A stretch of DNA of 64,000 bases from Sporosarcina luteola (GTDB lineage Bacteria; Bacillota; Bacilli; Bacillales_A; Planococcaceae), in assembly GCA_014204635.1 (NCBI GenBank), contig JACHLS010000002.1, positions 186,001 through 250,000 of the forward strand, read 5' to 3'. Made by a program: the position numbers and the translations under genes. Below are positions 38,222 through 46,819 of the stretch, piece after piece. The number at the start of each line of letters is the position of its first letter. The first letter of the stretch is position 1. The notes below the pieces were generated by a model. It searched no databases. It saw only the letters and a program-made list of their open reading frames with translations, and had not been told where the DNA came from.

Positions 38222-39304
38222 ATGCAAGTGGAACTGCGTGAATTATCAATGGAGTTTCAAGACGTGATTGCGGTCGATCGACTCAATCTCAAAATAGAAC
38301 AAGGAAAGCTAGTCTCAATTCTTGGGCCGAGCGGATGCGGAAAAAGTACAACGCTTTTTATGATGGCTGGCATCTATGAATCGACGGGAGGCACGATTTT
38401 ATTTGATGGGAAATCAATGAACGGTGTACCTCCCGAATCGAGAGGCATCGGAATGGTATTCCAGAATTACGCCTTATATCCGCATATGACCGTTCTGCAA
38501 AACATCCAGTTCCCTTTGCGGATGCGCAAAATGCCACGAAAACAGGCAATGGAACGGGCGCTCGAGATGGCAAAACTTGTCCAGATTGACCACTTGGCTG
38601 ACCGGAAACCAGGCCAATTGTCTGGTGGTCAGCAACAACGGACTGCCATTGCGCGGGCACTCGCGAGAAAACCAGACCTGCTGCTGTTTGATGAACCACT
38701 CTCTAATTTGGATGCCAGGCTGCGACTTGAAATGAGGGAGGAAATCAGGCGTATCCAACAAGAGCTCCAAGTGACGACAATTTTTGTAACACATGATCAG
38801 GAAGAAGCGATGAGCATTTCCGATAAAGTCATTTTAATGAAAGACGGGGTCGTTCAGCAGTACTCGCCACCGCAAAAAATGTATGACGAACCGGAAAACT
38901 TGTTTGTTGCCAGCTTCCTGGGAAGTCCTCCTATTAATCAATTGCAAGGGAGCATTAGCAAAGGCGTTGTTTCGTTGGCTGGAACGGACCAATCCATTCC
39001 AGTTGAGGCTGAGGGGCAGAATGCGGACTGTGTCGTGGCGGTCCGGCCGGAAGCGTTTTATAAAGCGGAACAAGATGAATTTCATGTAATCGTCGATGTT
39101 GAACTGGTCGAGCGGATCGGTCGCGATATGATAGCAGTCGTTAAACTTGGCGGAACGGCGCTGCGAGTCTTTTTGGCACATGAGGACGATGTTCATGCCG
39201 GCAATCGGATTCGTCTCGGCATCCGCAAAAAAGGCTTCCATTTGTTTACGCCTGCAGGAGAACGCATCCCATTCCAAGCTTCTTGGTTTGGACATAAACA
39301 GTAA
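38222..39304 (+). CDS. Sugar ABC transporter ATPase (UgpC/MsmX family)
   Basis: This 360-aa ATPase has Walker A GPSGCGKST, signature LSGGQQQRTAIARAL, Walker B LLLFDEPLSNLDARLR and switch THDQ, plus the C-terminal OB-type regulatory domain (residues about 240-360) of the MalK/UgpC/MsmX group. The start at 38222 has GGGAGG; the frame is open further upstream without support. It is first in an operon with two permeases and a binding protein. MsmX-type ATPases can energise several importers, so it might also serve the importer at 59.4-62.7 kb. Confidence 0.88.
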   Translation: MQVELRELSMEFQDVIAVDRLNLKIEQGKLVSILGPSGCGKSTTLFMMAGIYESTGGTILFDGKSMNGVPPESRGIGMVFQNYALYPHMTVLQNIQFPLRMRKMPRKQAMERALEMAKLVQIDHLADRKPGQLSGGQQQRTAIARALARKPDLLLFDEPLSNLDARLRLEMREEIRRIQQELQVTTIFVTHDQEEAMSISDKVILMKDGVVQQYSPPQKMYDEPENLFVASFLGSPPINQLQGSISKGVVSLAGTDQSIPVEAEGQNADCVVAVRPEAFYKAEQDEFHVIVDVELVERIGRDMIAVVKLGGTALRVFLAHEDDVHAGNRIRLGIRKKGFHLFTPAGERIPFQASWFGHKQ

Positions 39305-39318
39305 AGGAGGGGACTGCT

Positions 39319-40206
39319 ATGGAGAGAACAACGTGGAGGGCGTCAATCCAAGCATACCTATATTTATTGCCGGCTCTCGTGATTATTGTGCTATTCACCA
39401 TCTATCCGATTATTAAATCCCTGCTGATCAGTTTTTATGATGATTACGATTACTTCAACGATATTGTTTATGCACGCGGCTTTGCCAGCTATCAATACTT
39501 GTGGAATGATCCGACGTTTCATAAGGCTCTGTGGAATACATTTGTCTTCGTGATTGGGGTTGTTCCCGCTTCTATTGCGCTTTCGATGTTCATTGCGGTT
39601 CTCTTAAACTCGAACATTCGCTTGAGATCTTTTTTCCGCACAGCCTATTTCATTCCATTTGTCACGTCGGTCGTTGCTGTATCGATCGTTTGGCGCTGGA
39701 TTTTTCATACGGAATACGGTTTGTTCAATTATGTCCTCGGTCTGTTCGGCGCAGATCCGGTTGCGTGGCTCACCGACCCGAAATGGGCAATGCCGTCATT
39801 GATCATTCTCAGTATTTGGAAAGGACTGGGATACAATATCATCATTTTTTTGGCGGGACTGCAAAATATCAATGAGCAATATAATCTGGCTGCCCGAATG
39901 GACGGTGCAGGAAAGGCCAAACGATTTTTTCATATTACCCTGCCGTTATTATCGCCGACTACTTTTTTCGTGTCGATTGTGTCGATCATCGGCTCATTTA
40001 AAGTGTTTGATGAAATTTATGCATTATTTGGCGGGCAACCTGGTCCCGCTTCGAGCGCACTGACCGTTGTCTATTACATATTCGAGAAATTCTACAGCGA
40101 ATGGGAATTCGGCATCGCCTCTGCTGCTGCCTATTGCTTATTCATCATCATATTTATCCTTACGTTGATCCAGCTGTACATTGGAAAACGGAAGGTTACT
40201 TATTAG
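39319..40206 (+). CDS. Ugp-like ABC permease 1
   Basis: This 295-aa MalF/UgpA-type permease has six membrane helices and the ATPase-docking loop AARMDGAGKAKRFFHITLPL near residue 195. Ribosome site AAAGGAGGGG. It lies 14 bases after the ATPase gene. Confidence 0.88.
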   Translation: MERTTWRASIQAYLYLLPALVIIVLFTIYPIIKSLLISFYDDYDYFNDIVYARGFASYQYLWNDPTFHKALWNTFVFVIGVVPASIALSMFIAVLLNSNIRLRSFFRTAYFIPFVTSVVAVSIVWRWIFHTEYGLFNYVLGLFGADPVAWLTDPKWAMPSLIILSIWKGLGYNIIIFLAGLQNINEQYNLAARMDGAGKAKRFFHITLPLLSPTTFFVSIVSIIGSFKVFDEIYALFGGQPGPASSALTVVYYIFEKFYSEWEFGIASAAAYCLFIIIFILTLIQLYIGKRKVTY

Positions 40207-40216
40207 GAGGCTGCTT

Positions 40217-41041
40217 ATGTTGCGGGATGCATTATCGAAAACGACTATTTATGTTGCCCTTGGGATCGGGGCGGTGCTCATGTTATTGCCGTTCATTTGG
40301 ATGCTGCTCACCTCACTGAAAAGCGGCAATGAGGTAATGATCATGCCTCCAGTCTGGTGGCCGGATGACTTCAAGTGGGAAAACTATAAAACCGCATGGG
40401 AGATGGCGCCATTCGGCAGGTATTTGCTGAACAGTTTGGTTGTCATGGTTTTATCCACACTTGGGGAACTGTTAACGACCATTTTGGCTGCTTACGCGTT
40501 TTCCAAGCTTCATTTTTGGGGTCGGGATATCGTGTTTGCTTTGCTTTTAGGAACAATGATGGTGCCTGGTGAAGTGTTGTTAATCCCGAATTTTGTCTTT
40601 TTATCCAACCTTGGTTGGATCGATCGATACGAAGCGTTGATCATCCCTTGGACTGCAAGTGTATTTGCCATATTCCTCTTGCGCCAATTTTTCTTGAGCG
40701 TACCAAAGGATCTCGGCTATGCCGCAAAAATAGACGGGTGCAGCGACTTCCGGTTTCTATGGACAATCATGGTTCCGCTTGCCAAACCTGCTTTATTTAC
40801 CATCGCACTATTAAAGGCGATCGGATCGTGGAATGCATTCCTGTGGCCATTGATTGTAACGAGCTCAAAGGAAATGCGTACATTGCCAGTGGGACTGACC
40901 TCTTTCAGCACGGAAGCCGGCACCATATACGAGTTATTAATGGCAGCTTCGACGATGATCATTTTACCGATGATCCTACTCTATTTCATTTTGCAAAAAT
41001 ACATCATCCAAGGCATTTCGAAAGCGGGGCTCAAAGGATGA
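40217..41041 (+). CDS. Ugp-like ABC permease 2
   Basis: This 274-aa MalG/UgpE-type permease has six helices and the docking loop AAKIDGCSDFRFLWTIMVPL near residue 175. The start at 40217 follows TAGGAGG; the frame is open into the previous gene, which is a shadow. A typical motif near the C-terminus (FILQKYIIQGISKAGLKG) closes the family signature. Confidence 0.88.
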   Translation: MLRDALSKTTIYVALGIGAVLMLLPFIWMLLTSLKSGNEVMIMPPVWWPDDFKWENYKTAWEMAPFGRYLLNSLVVMVLSTLGELLTTILAAYAFSKLHFWGRDIVFALLLGTMMVPGEVLLIPNFVFLSNLGWIDRYEALIIPWTASVFAIFLLRQFFLSVPKDLGYAAKIDGCSDFRFLWTIMVPLAKPALFTIALLKAIGSWNAFLWPLIVTSSKEMRTLPVGLTSFSTEAGTIYELLMAASTMIILPMILLYFILQKYIIQGISKAGLKG

Positions 41042-41125
41042 AGCGGAACTGTGAGAGGGGTGATTCATGGCTGGGCGGGATACCTGTTTTCCATTTGGAA
41101 TCACAAAATGAAGGAGGAAAAACAA

Positions 41126-42475
41126 TTGAAAAAGTTAACAGTTCTACTAACTCTCATGTTCCTATTACTATTGGTCGCATGTAATACAACATCTGATACT
41201 GCTAAGGAGACTTCCAAAAACGCAAGTCCTGTTGAAACAACGAAAGAGAAGGAAACAGCCAAGACGGAGCCGGCAGAGCCTGTGGAAATCGAATTCTGGC
41301 ATGCCATGAATGGCGATCACGAAAAAGCGCTGGCGAAAATCACCGATGATTTTAATGCACAAAATGACAACATAACGGTTAAGCTAGTTAATCAAGGAGG
41401 ATACGGAGATTTATCACAAAAATTGATGGCGTCTGCTAAAGCAAAAACGTTGCCGACTTTATCCCAAGCGTATGAGGATTGGGTGACAGAGTATATTCAG
41501 AATGATTTAGTTGCCGATTTGACTCCTTATGTGGAAAATGCCGAAACTGGCATGACAGATGATGATTTGAACGATATTGTGGACGTATTCCGTGAAGCGA
41601 ATATGTGGGACGGAAAATTTTATTCTATGCCGTTCAATAAAAGCACTCGTGTGCTGTTCTACAATAAAGGACTGCTGGAAGAAGCCGGTGTGGCCGTGCC
41701 GACAAATTGGGATGAATTAAAATCGGCAGCGGACAAGCTGACGACAACGAAAGATGGGAAAAATATCGTTGGAATGGGCTTTGAAAATGGTGTCGGCATG
41801 GAACTGATCATGTGGGTAAAGCAAGCTGGCGGGGACTTTATCGATGAGAAAAATCGGAAGGTACTGTTCAATTCTCCTGAAGGAGTGGAAGCTCTGTCAT
41901 TTATCAATTCGATGATCCAAGACGGCACGGCGCGGTTAGCAGGGGAAGATGGCTATATGTCCGGTCCGTTCACGCGCGGCGATGTAGCAATGTATATCGG
42001 TTCAAATGCAGGGATTGCATTTGTGGCAAATGATGCCGAAGGAAATATCGAATGGACGACAGCGCCTGTTCCGGATGGCAAGAAAAAAGCAAGTGCTTTT
42101 ATGGGAACGAATGTGACGATGTTCAATACCGCAACCGATGAGGAAAAGGCTGCTGCATGGGAATATATGAAGTTTTTAATCTCTAAGGAGAATACAACAT
42201 ATTGGGCTATGAATACAGGCTACTTGCCAGTTCGCTATTCTGCGCTCGAAAGTGAAGATTGGAAAAAGTTTATACAAGAAAATCCCGAGTATGGCGTCGC
42301 GCAGGAACAGTTTGATGGCGGCTTTTATGATCCACGTGTCGTAGGCGCGTATGGTGTGAAAAATGCAATCAATAAAGAAGTTGAATTCGTTCTGCTAGGA
42401 CAAAAATCGGTTGAGCAAGGGTTGGAGGACGCAGAAAAAGCGGCTCAGGCCGAATTGGACAAAGCGAATCGATAA
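41126..42475 (+). CDS. UgpB-like substrate-binding lipoprotein
   Basis: This family-1 solute-binding lipoprotein of about 449 aa has a TTG start at 41126, seven bases after AAGGAGGA; the upstream ATG codons lack a site. Signal peptide with lipobox LLVAC, then a Thr/Glu-rich linker. The mature N-terminus (IEFWHAMNGDHEKALAKI), the QAYEDW strand and the MPFNKSTRVLFYNKGLLEEAG motif match the glycerol-3-phosphate binder UgpB. A glycerophosphoester substrate is therefore plausible, but related proteins bind maltose-like sugars. Confidence 0.85.
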   Translation: MKKLTVLLTLMFLLLLVACNTTSDTAKETSKNASPVETTKEKETAKTEPAEPVEIEFWHAMNGDHEKALAKITDDFNAQNDNITVKLVNQGGYGDLSQKLMASAKAKTLPTLSQAYEDWVTEYIQNDLVADLTPYVENAETGMTDDDLNDIVDVFREANMWDGKFYSMPFNKSTRVLFYNKGLLEEAGVAVPTNWDELKSAADKLTTTKDGKNIVGMGFENGVGMELIMWVKQAGGDFIDEKNRKVLFNSPEGVEALSFINSMIQDGTARLAGEDGYMSGPFTRGDVAMYIGSNAGIAFVANDAEGNIEWTTAPVPDGKKKASAFMGTNVTMFNTATDEEKAAAWEYMKFLISKENTTYWAMNTGYLPVRYSALESEDWKKFIQENPEYGVAQEQFDGGFYDPRVVGAYGVKNAINKEVEFVLLGQKSVEQGLEDAEKAAQAELDKANR

Positions 42476-42484
42476 CCAATCGAA

Positions 42485-42514
42485 GGGAAACCGGACAGCT
42501 GGTTTCCCGTTTTT
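42485..42514 (+). terminator. Attenuating terminator inside the ugp-like operon
   Basis: GGGAAACC/GGTTTCCC (42485-42492 with 42501-42508) followed by GTTTTTA. It should lower expression of the downstream hydrolase. Confidence 0.8.
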
Positions 42515-42538
42515 ATTGGTGATGGAAGGATGAGAGAT

Positions 42539-43909
42539 ATGCTAGACAATACGAATATTACATTTTGGAGCGGATTACGGACAATTGGAGGCACAATCAT
42601 TTCCGTGGAACACGGGATGGATCGGATTCTCTTTGATTTTGGAGAGCTCTTTCAAACGCAGCGTCTTTTTTCGAAAGGAAAGAAGATCAGGGCAAACCGC
42701 CACACTTCTGACTTGTTGAAGCTACAAGCCCTTCCTGCCATTGAAGGAATCTACGGCCGCCGTGCGTTGCATGATATCCCGCTAGTGCCTTTTGAAGAAT
42801 CCACCCAGCAAACCGCGGTATGTATTTCCCATCTCCATCTCGATCATATCGGAAGCATTATGCATTTGGCTCCTGAGCTTCCTCTCTATATGACAGATGA
42901 AGGAAAGGAATTGTATGCGGCCTTGTATGAATTGAAGCTCCCTGGTTCGGAGCGTCTTCCGGATCGAATTCAGGGAGTGAAGCCTGGGGAAACGGTGAAA
43001 ATCGGGGAAGCCATCGAGGTGACGTTCGTGGGTGTTGATCATGATATCATCGGAGCAGCAGGTATGCTTGTGAAAACACCAGATGTCAAAGTCGCCTATA
43101 CCGGAGATCTTCGATTCCATGGAATGAACCGTCAGAAAAGCATGGCGTTTGTCGAGAAAGTGAAGCAATTTGAGCCGGATCTACTGATTACGGAGGGAAC
43201 TGCACTTCGAGAAGATTCGGAACTTGTTCCACTATTGGATTACCCTGATGATTTACGGCAGGAGGAGCAGGTTGGAAGTGAAGTGGCAGCACATTTGTCA
43301 AAGACAGATGGCGCAGCTTTCTTTAATTGGTATGAACGTGATGTAATGCGATTGAAGATACTCATAGAAGCAGCCCAAGCAGCTGGAAGACAAGTAGTTC
43401 TCGAGCCGGAATCAGCATATCTAGCAAGGCGGTTTCATATAGAACATCCATTTTTAGTTTACATGCCTTATGATCTGTCGAATGAGCAATATATATGGGA
43501 ATCGCGACTTCCGAACGTCGAATGGATTTCCAAAGATACGCTGAGTCAACATGCAGCAATGTATTTTATAGAAAATCGCTTTGAACGGCTCTTTGAACTT
43601 CTCGATTTCCCGTTGGAACATTCATTGTATATCCACTCCAACGGCACGCCGCTTGGCCCTTTTGATCCCGACTATGAAAAATTGCTTTCCTTCCTTGATT
43701 CGATTGGATGCCAGAAAATTGATATCTTCTGTTCAGGCCATGCGACCGCCAATCATCTAAAGTGGCTCGTGGATGAAATCAACGCATCTTATGTCGTTCC
43801 TTTGCATAGTTTTCATCCGGAAAAATTGCAACCTGCACATGGAACACGCCTTCTGCCTGAACCAAACGAAACATTTCGATTTCGGAAAGGAATGCTTCAG
43901 CCTGAATGA
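42539..43909 (+). CDS. Metallo-beta-lactamase-fold hydrolase, RNase J-like
   Basis: This soluble protein of about 456 aa has the dinuclear metal site HLHLDHIG near residue 99, a His in VGVDHDIIGAAG, the Asp in YTGDLRFHG, and a C-terminal motif SGHATANHLKWL...VVPLHSFHPE like the late motifs of the beta-CASP RNase J group. Those enzymes cleave phosphodiesters. The start at 42539 is 8 bases after GGAAGGA; the ATG at 42530 is too close. It follows the Ugp-like importer in the place held by the phosphodiesterase UgpQ in Escherichia coli, so it could process an imported phosphodiester. An RNA substrate cannot be excluded. Confidence 0.8.
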   Translation: MLDNTNITFWSGLRTIGGTIISVEHGMDRILFDFGELFQTQRLFSKGKKIRANRHTSDLLKLQALPAIEGIYGRRALHDIPLVPFEESTQQTAVCISHLHLDHIGSIMHLAPELPLYMTDEGKELYAALYELKLPGSERLPDRIQGVKPGETVKIGEAIEVTFVGVDHDIIGAAGMLVKTPDVKVAYTGDLRFHGMNRQKSMAFVEKVKQFEPDLLITEGTALREDSELVPLLDYPDDLRQEEQVGSEVAAHLSKTDGAAFFNWYERDVMRLKILIEAAQAAGRQVVLEPESAYLARRFHIEHPFLVYMPYDLSNEQYIWESRLPNVEWISKDTLSQHAAMYFIENRFERLFELLDFPLEHSLYIHSNGTPLGPFDPDYEKLLSFLDSIGCQKIDIFCSGHATANHLKWLVDEINASYVVPLHSFHPEKLQPAHGTRLLPEPNETFRFRKGMLQPE

Positions 43910-43910
43910 T

Positions 43911-43944
43911 AAAAAGCCCCCCATTTCTTTACTAAATGGGGGGC
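43911..43944. terminator. Terminator after the hydrolase gene
   Basis: A perfect 11-bp stem GCCCCCCATTT/AAATGGGGGGC (43916-43926 with 43934-43944). The better T-run is on the minus strand, where it closes the amidohydrolase remnant. Confidence 0.85.
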
Positions 43945-43948
43945 AGGC

Positions 43949-44146
43949 TTATTTCAAGGCATTCAATCTCAGTGCAACACGGTATAATACATCCACACCG
44001 GCAAATATTGATTCTTCATCAATATCAAATTTCTCGTTATGGTGCCCCGCTGCGAGATGGGTCCCAAATATGCAATACGTCGCTAGTCCGCCCCGTTCTT
44101 TGACACGCTCCATAGTACGTCGCGTCCTCGGAACCGAAATTTTTGT
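43949..44146 (-). pseudogene. Remnant of an M20-type amidohydrolase (C-terminal end)
   Basis: About 66 codons of a metal-dependent amidohydrolase/peptidase M20 C-terminus remain. The motif FGSEDATY, at the upstream end, is in one frame; MERVKERGGLATY, GTHLAAGHHNEKFDIDEESI and the stop are in another, so a frameshift interrupts it. No N-terminal or middle part remains: the third YflT gene's terminator begins 16 bases upstream. Related full-length proteins of the AbgB or carboxypeptidase Ss1 type are around 400-480 aa. Confidence 0.78.
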
Positions 44147-44162
44147 TTGGGCATAAGAATCT

Positions 44163-44192
44163 AAAAAAAGACGTCCCCTGTAAGGAACGCCT
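44163..44192 (-). terminator. Terminator of the third YflT gene
   Basis: AGGCGTTCC pairs with GGGACGTCT (with G-U pairs) on the minus strand and is followed by seven T. Confidence 0.85.
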
Positions 44193-44200
44193 CTACTATA

Positions 44201-45202
44201 TTAATAATTCTTTGGATTGGTTTGGTTGCGTTTATTATAAAAGTCGCCAGCAATATCCACATCGCCATCCTGTTCGAGGTGTGCTTCCTCTCGTTTAACT
44301 GTATCGCTGACAGTTTCGACATCTTCCACTTGACGCTTACCGACGACAATCTCCTCAGTGACAACAGGTTTCTTAGTCACTTCAAGCCGTTCTTCCGTAA
44401 CTGGAATACGAATGGTTTCATCTTCTCGTGCCATGTTGATGTCCTCTACCACATCACTATCCGTCACAGGGCGCCGTTCTACATACACTTCTTCGCGCAT
44501 GACAGGCACATCAACGGATTGCTCCTCTGTCACAATATCCTTCTCCAAGGAAACTTCACCGGTTTCAATTGGACGCTTGTCGACCTGAAGGCGTTCTTCA
44601 CGCAACTTCATGCGTTCCTCTTCCGTTCCCAATCCGTTCGTTGAGTAAGCTCTGTCAGTGTCCAAAGGAGAGCGGTCTAAGACAGCTTCACCTCCAACAC
44701 GGCCATATTGGCCATCATTGACAAATTGATCGTCTGAGACCAATCTATCTTGATACTCATTCCGCATCTCCATGTTTTGATAAGCATTCACGGCATTCGC
44801 GCCTAAATTTTGATCGCTGCCCAGATCGGTCATACCAAAACTTGCTTCATTTTCCTCATAATATGCCGATGCCTCTCCCTGATCCACATAGAGCAGCAGG
44901 CCGCCATTCTCAATATCCTGATAATAGCGATCCACATCCGCATCGCTTAGACCGAGGTGGTGAAGCATGCCGTGGACATGGTCTTTCCCTGTTATGAAAT
45001 CCATGAACTTTTCAAGCCACGACTCTTCCTCTGTTGTCTGAATATCTGCCGAAGTACGGCTCCGCACCATGGATATATCCGAATCATTCTTCGAGACTAC
45101 ATAAATATTGTCTTCTGCAATCCCTTGGGCCTTCAACTCATCAACCTTCGCAAGCAATGCGGATTCACTATGATACACTCCTACAAAACGTTTATCATTC
45201 AT
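44201..45202 (-). CDS. YflT-YsnF (DUF2382) stress protein
   Basis: This protein of about 333 aa fuses an N-terminal YflT domain (about 1-105: FVGVYHSESALLAKVDEL, RSRTSADIQTTEEESWLEKF, TGKDHVHGML) to a variable acidic linker (110-200) and a C-terminal YsnF/DUF2382 domain (about 200-310) with repeating LREERLQVDKRPIE, MREEVYVERRPVTD and VTEERLEVTKKPVV strands. DUF2382 proteins are general-stress proteins related to AvaK/YsnF. The start follows AAGGAGGAATTAG. A SigB-type promoter precedes it. Confidence 0.88.
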   Translation of the reverse strand: MNDKRFVGVYHSESALLAKVDELKAQGIAEDNIYVVSKNDSDISMVRSRTSADIQTTEEESWLEKFMDFITGKDHVHGMLHHLGLSDADVDRYYQDIENGGLLLYVDQGEASAYYEENEASFGMTDLGSDQNLGANAVNAYQNMEMRNEYQDRLVSDDQFVNDGQYGRVGGEAVLDRSPLDTDRAYSTNGLGTEEERMKLREERLQVDKRPIETGEVSLEKDIVTEEQSVDVPVMREEVYVERRPVTDSDVVEDINMAREDETIRIPVTEERLEVTKKPVVTEEIVVGKRQVEDVETVSDTVKREEAHLEQDGDVDIAGDFYNKRNQTNPKNY

Positions 45203-45253
45203 CATCTAATTCCTCCTTCAAAATTTGATGTTTCGTATCGTACTACTCCCTAC

Positions 45254-45278
45254 ATACCCTCTCAAAATCTCGAAAAAC
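45254..45278 (-). promoter_or_regulatory. SigB-type promoter of the third YflT gene
   Basis: Minus-strand GTTTTT (45278-45273), 13-base spacer, GGGTAT (45259-45254), 52 bases before the start codon. Confidence 0.75.
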
Positions 45279-45333
45279 GCAATTCACCTGAAAACGGGAA
45301 ACTGTAATGGTCTTGTAATAGGCGAGAGAATTC

Positions 45334-45366
45334 AAAAAAAAGAAGCTCCCGGGTAGGGAGCTTCTT
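45334..45366 (-). terminator. Terminator of the regulator-peptide operon
   Basis: A perfect 11-bp stem AAGAAGCTCCC/GGGAGCTTCTT (45340-45350 with 45356-45366) is followed on the minus strand by a run of T. It starts 9 bases past the peptide gene. Confidence 0.92.
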
Positions 45367-45374
45367 TGGGGGAG

Positions 45375-45512
45375 TTATTTTAAGTTAGTGATAGAATAGC
45401 CAGTAGCTCTCAGAATTTCAGGTACTTTGTCTTGGCTTGCAGACGCTTGTTGTAATGGGAAAATCACCGCTACTAAAGTTACCAAACACAGGATAGTAAA
45501 TACTTTTTTCAT
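45375..45512 (-). CDS. Putative secreted signalling pro-peptide (Phr/NprX-like)
   Basis: This 45-codon gene encodes a peptide with Lys-Lys at the N-terminus, a hydrophobic core (VFTILCLVTLVAVIF), a signal-peptidase-like site after QQASA near residue 25, and a polar C-terminus (SQDKVPEILRATGYSITNLK). Its ATG shares one base with the TAA of the upstream TPR regulator (TAATG), and GGGAGG within that gene provides the ribosome site. A terminator follows. This is the form of pro-peptides paired with RRNPP regulators (NprR-NprX, PlcR-PapR, Rap-Phr): secreted, trimmed, re-imported by Opp and bound by the TPR domain. The mature peptide is probably 5-10 residues from the C-terminal part; which ones is unknown. 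Confidence 0.82.
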   Translation of the reverse strand: MKKVFTILCLVTLVAVIFPLQQASASQDKVPEILRATGYSITNLK

Positions 45513-46813
45513 TATAAGTCCTCCCACTTTTCAATTTTTTTATATATAAACCCATATTGGGCTGCTTCTCTAAAATACTTAGAAGAAAGTTTATATTTAC
45601 GATATTTAAAGTACCATTCAGCGAGGGCAGTACAATATTTATGAACATGTCTATAATCTTCTAAAGACTTGAAGTACTTAATGGTATTTTCCGCAATGGA
45701 AATATTTTTAGGACCTCCATTATGGTAGAACTCAAAGAACGACAAATGATGATAATACGGCTCAAATCGCTTATCTTGCAAATCTCGGTACAGTTCAAGG
45801 CCTTTTTCAACCCATTCCAAGACTAAGGCTATATTCTCTGATTTTGAGTATTCTATTACTAGACAATAGATAGTTATAAGTGGATTACCATTATTGCTCT
45901 TACTTTCTAAGCTTTTGTGATAATAATATACTGCTTCACTTCTATTGCCTAACACTGAATTTAAGCTTCCCAAGTTATGATAAATTATACCTTTTTCACT
46001 GTGCAAATCAAAGTCTTCACATATTTGCTTGGCCTTCATATATGAATCAAAAGCTTCTTGATATTGCTCAGTCTTCTTATAAATTATACCAAGTAGAATA
46101 TGACAATCTAGTACCCTTTTCATATGGAAATTATCACGAAAGTATGATAATGCCTTCCTTATATAATCTATTGAAAGGAAAATCCTTTCATCTACGGTGT
46201 AAGCAACGCCAAGCGTATAATCCAATTCAGCCTGTTCCCACATTTCCAGATTAACATCTTTGTCAGTAAGTAGGATAGATTTTTCAAAGTGTTTAAGAGA
46301 CATTTTAATATTGCCAGAAGAGTAATAGTAAAGGGCCTTGTTCAAAGTATGATAATATTTTTGTTTGTAATCAAAGTCATCACTAAATGCTTCTAAAGAA
46401 TCAATCTCTTTTTTACAATCCTCCAAAGACTCCTCCAATATCAATCGAAAACGCAACACAATGAGTAGATAAGTATAATAGATCGATCGATTTTCAAAAA
46501 TTGGATTTTCCTGAAGGAGAAGATCTAGCTGTTGTTGGGTGTAATCTTTATCCCGTTTGATGATGACGTTCCGATAGCTGTCATTCAGCATTTTAAAAAA
46601 TTCTTGCTCGGTTTTGTCTTGGGCTGGTTCCATAAACTTTGTTGGATCCATGCCAAGCCGTTCCATAAGCAGTTCGACAACCTCTTCGCTAGGCTCAATC
46701 AGGTTCCGTTCAATTTTTGATAAGTAGGAAGGCGTACAGATTCCTCTGGCCAGAACAATTTGTTTCATTTCTTGCCGGGCTCGCTCTGCCCGGATCACAT
46801 GTCCTATCCTCAT
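45512..46813 (-). CDS. HTH-TPR transcriptional regulator of the RRNPP type
   Basis: This 433-aa regulator has an N-terminal Xre-type helix-turn-helix (about 1-60: HVIRAERARQEMKQIVLARG, CTPSYLSKIERNLIEPSEEV) and a long all-helical region of TPR repeats (about 100-430), with typical pairs such as LGIIYKKTEQYQEAFDSYMK and LGSLNSVLGNRSEAVYYYHK. Size and plan match NprR and related peptide-binding regulators. The start at 46813 follows AGAGGGA at 6 bases; a TTG six bases upstream is too close. Its stop overlaps the pro-peptide gene. Targets are unknown; the divergent gene at 47061 is the nearest candidate. It has no AimR-like phage context in view. Confidence 0.88.
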   Translation of the reverse strand: MRIGHVIRAERARQEMKQIVLARGICTPSYLSKIERNLIEPSEEVVELLMERLGMDPTKFMEPAQDKTEQEFFKMLNDSYRNVIIKRDKDYTQQQLDLLLQENPIFENRSIYYTYLLIVLRFRLILEESLEDCKKEIDSLEAFSDDFDYKQKYYHTLNKALYYYSSGNIKMSLKHFEKSILLTDKDVNLEMWEQAELDYTLGVAYTVDERIFLSIDYIRKALSYFRDNFHMKRVLDCHILLGIIYKKTEQYQEAFDSYMKAKQICEDFDLHSEKGIIYHNLGSLNSVLGNRSEAVYYYHKSLESKSNNGNPLITIYCLVIEYSKSENIALVLEWVEKGLELYRDLQDKRFEPYYHHLSFFEFYHNGGPKNISIAENTIKYFKSLEDYRHVHKYCTALAEWYFKYRKYKLSSKYFREAAQYGFIYKKIEKWEDL

Positions 46814-46819
46814 CTCCAA

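Noticed and set aside
43773..44156. 127-codon rightward frame at the end of the metallohydrolase gene
   Set aside because: It overlaps the hydrolase in another frame, and its second half is the antisense of the amidohydrolase remnant.
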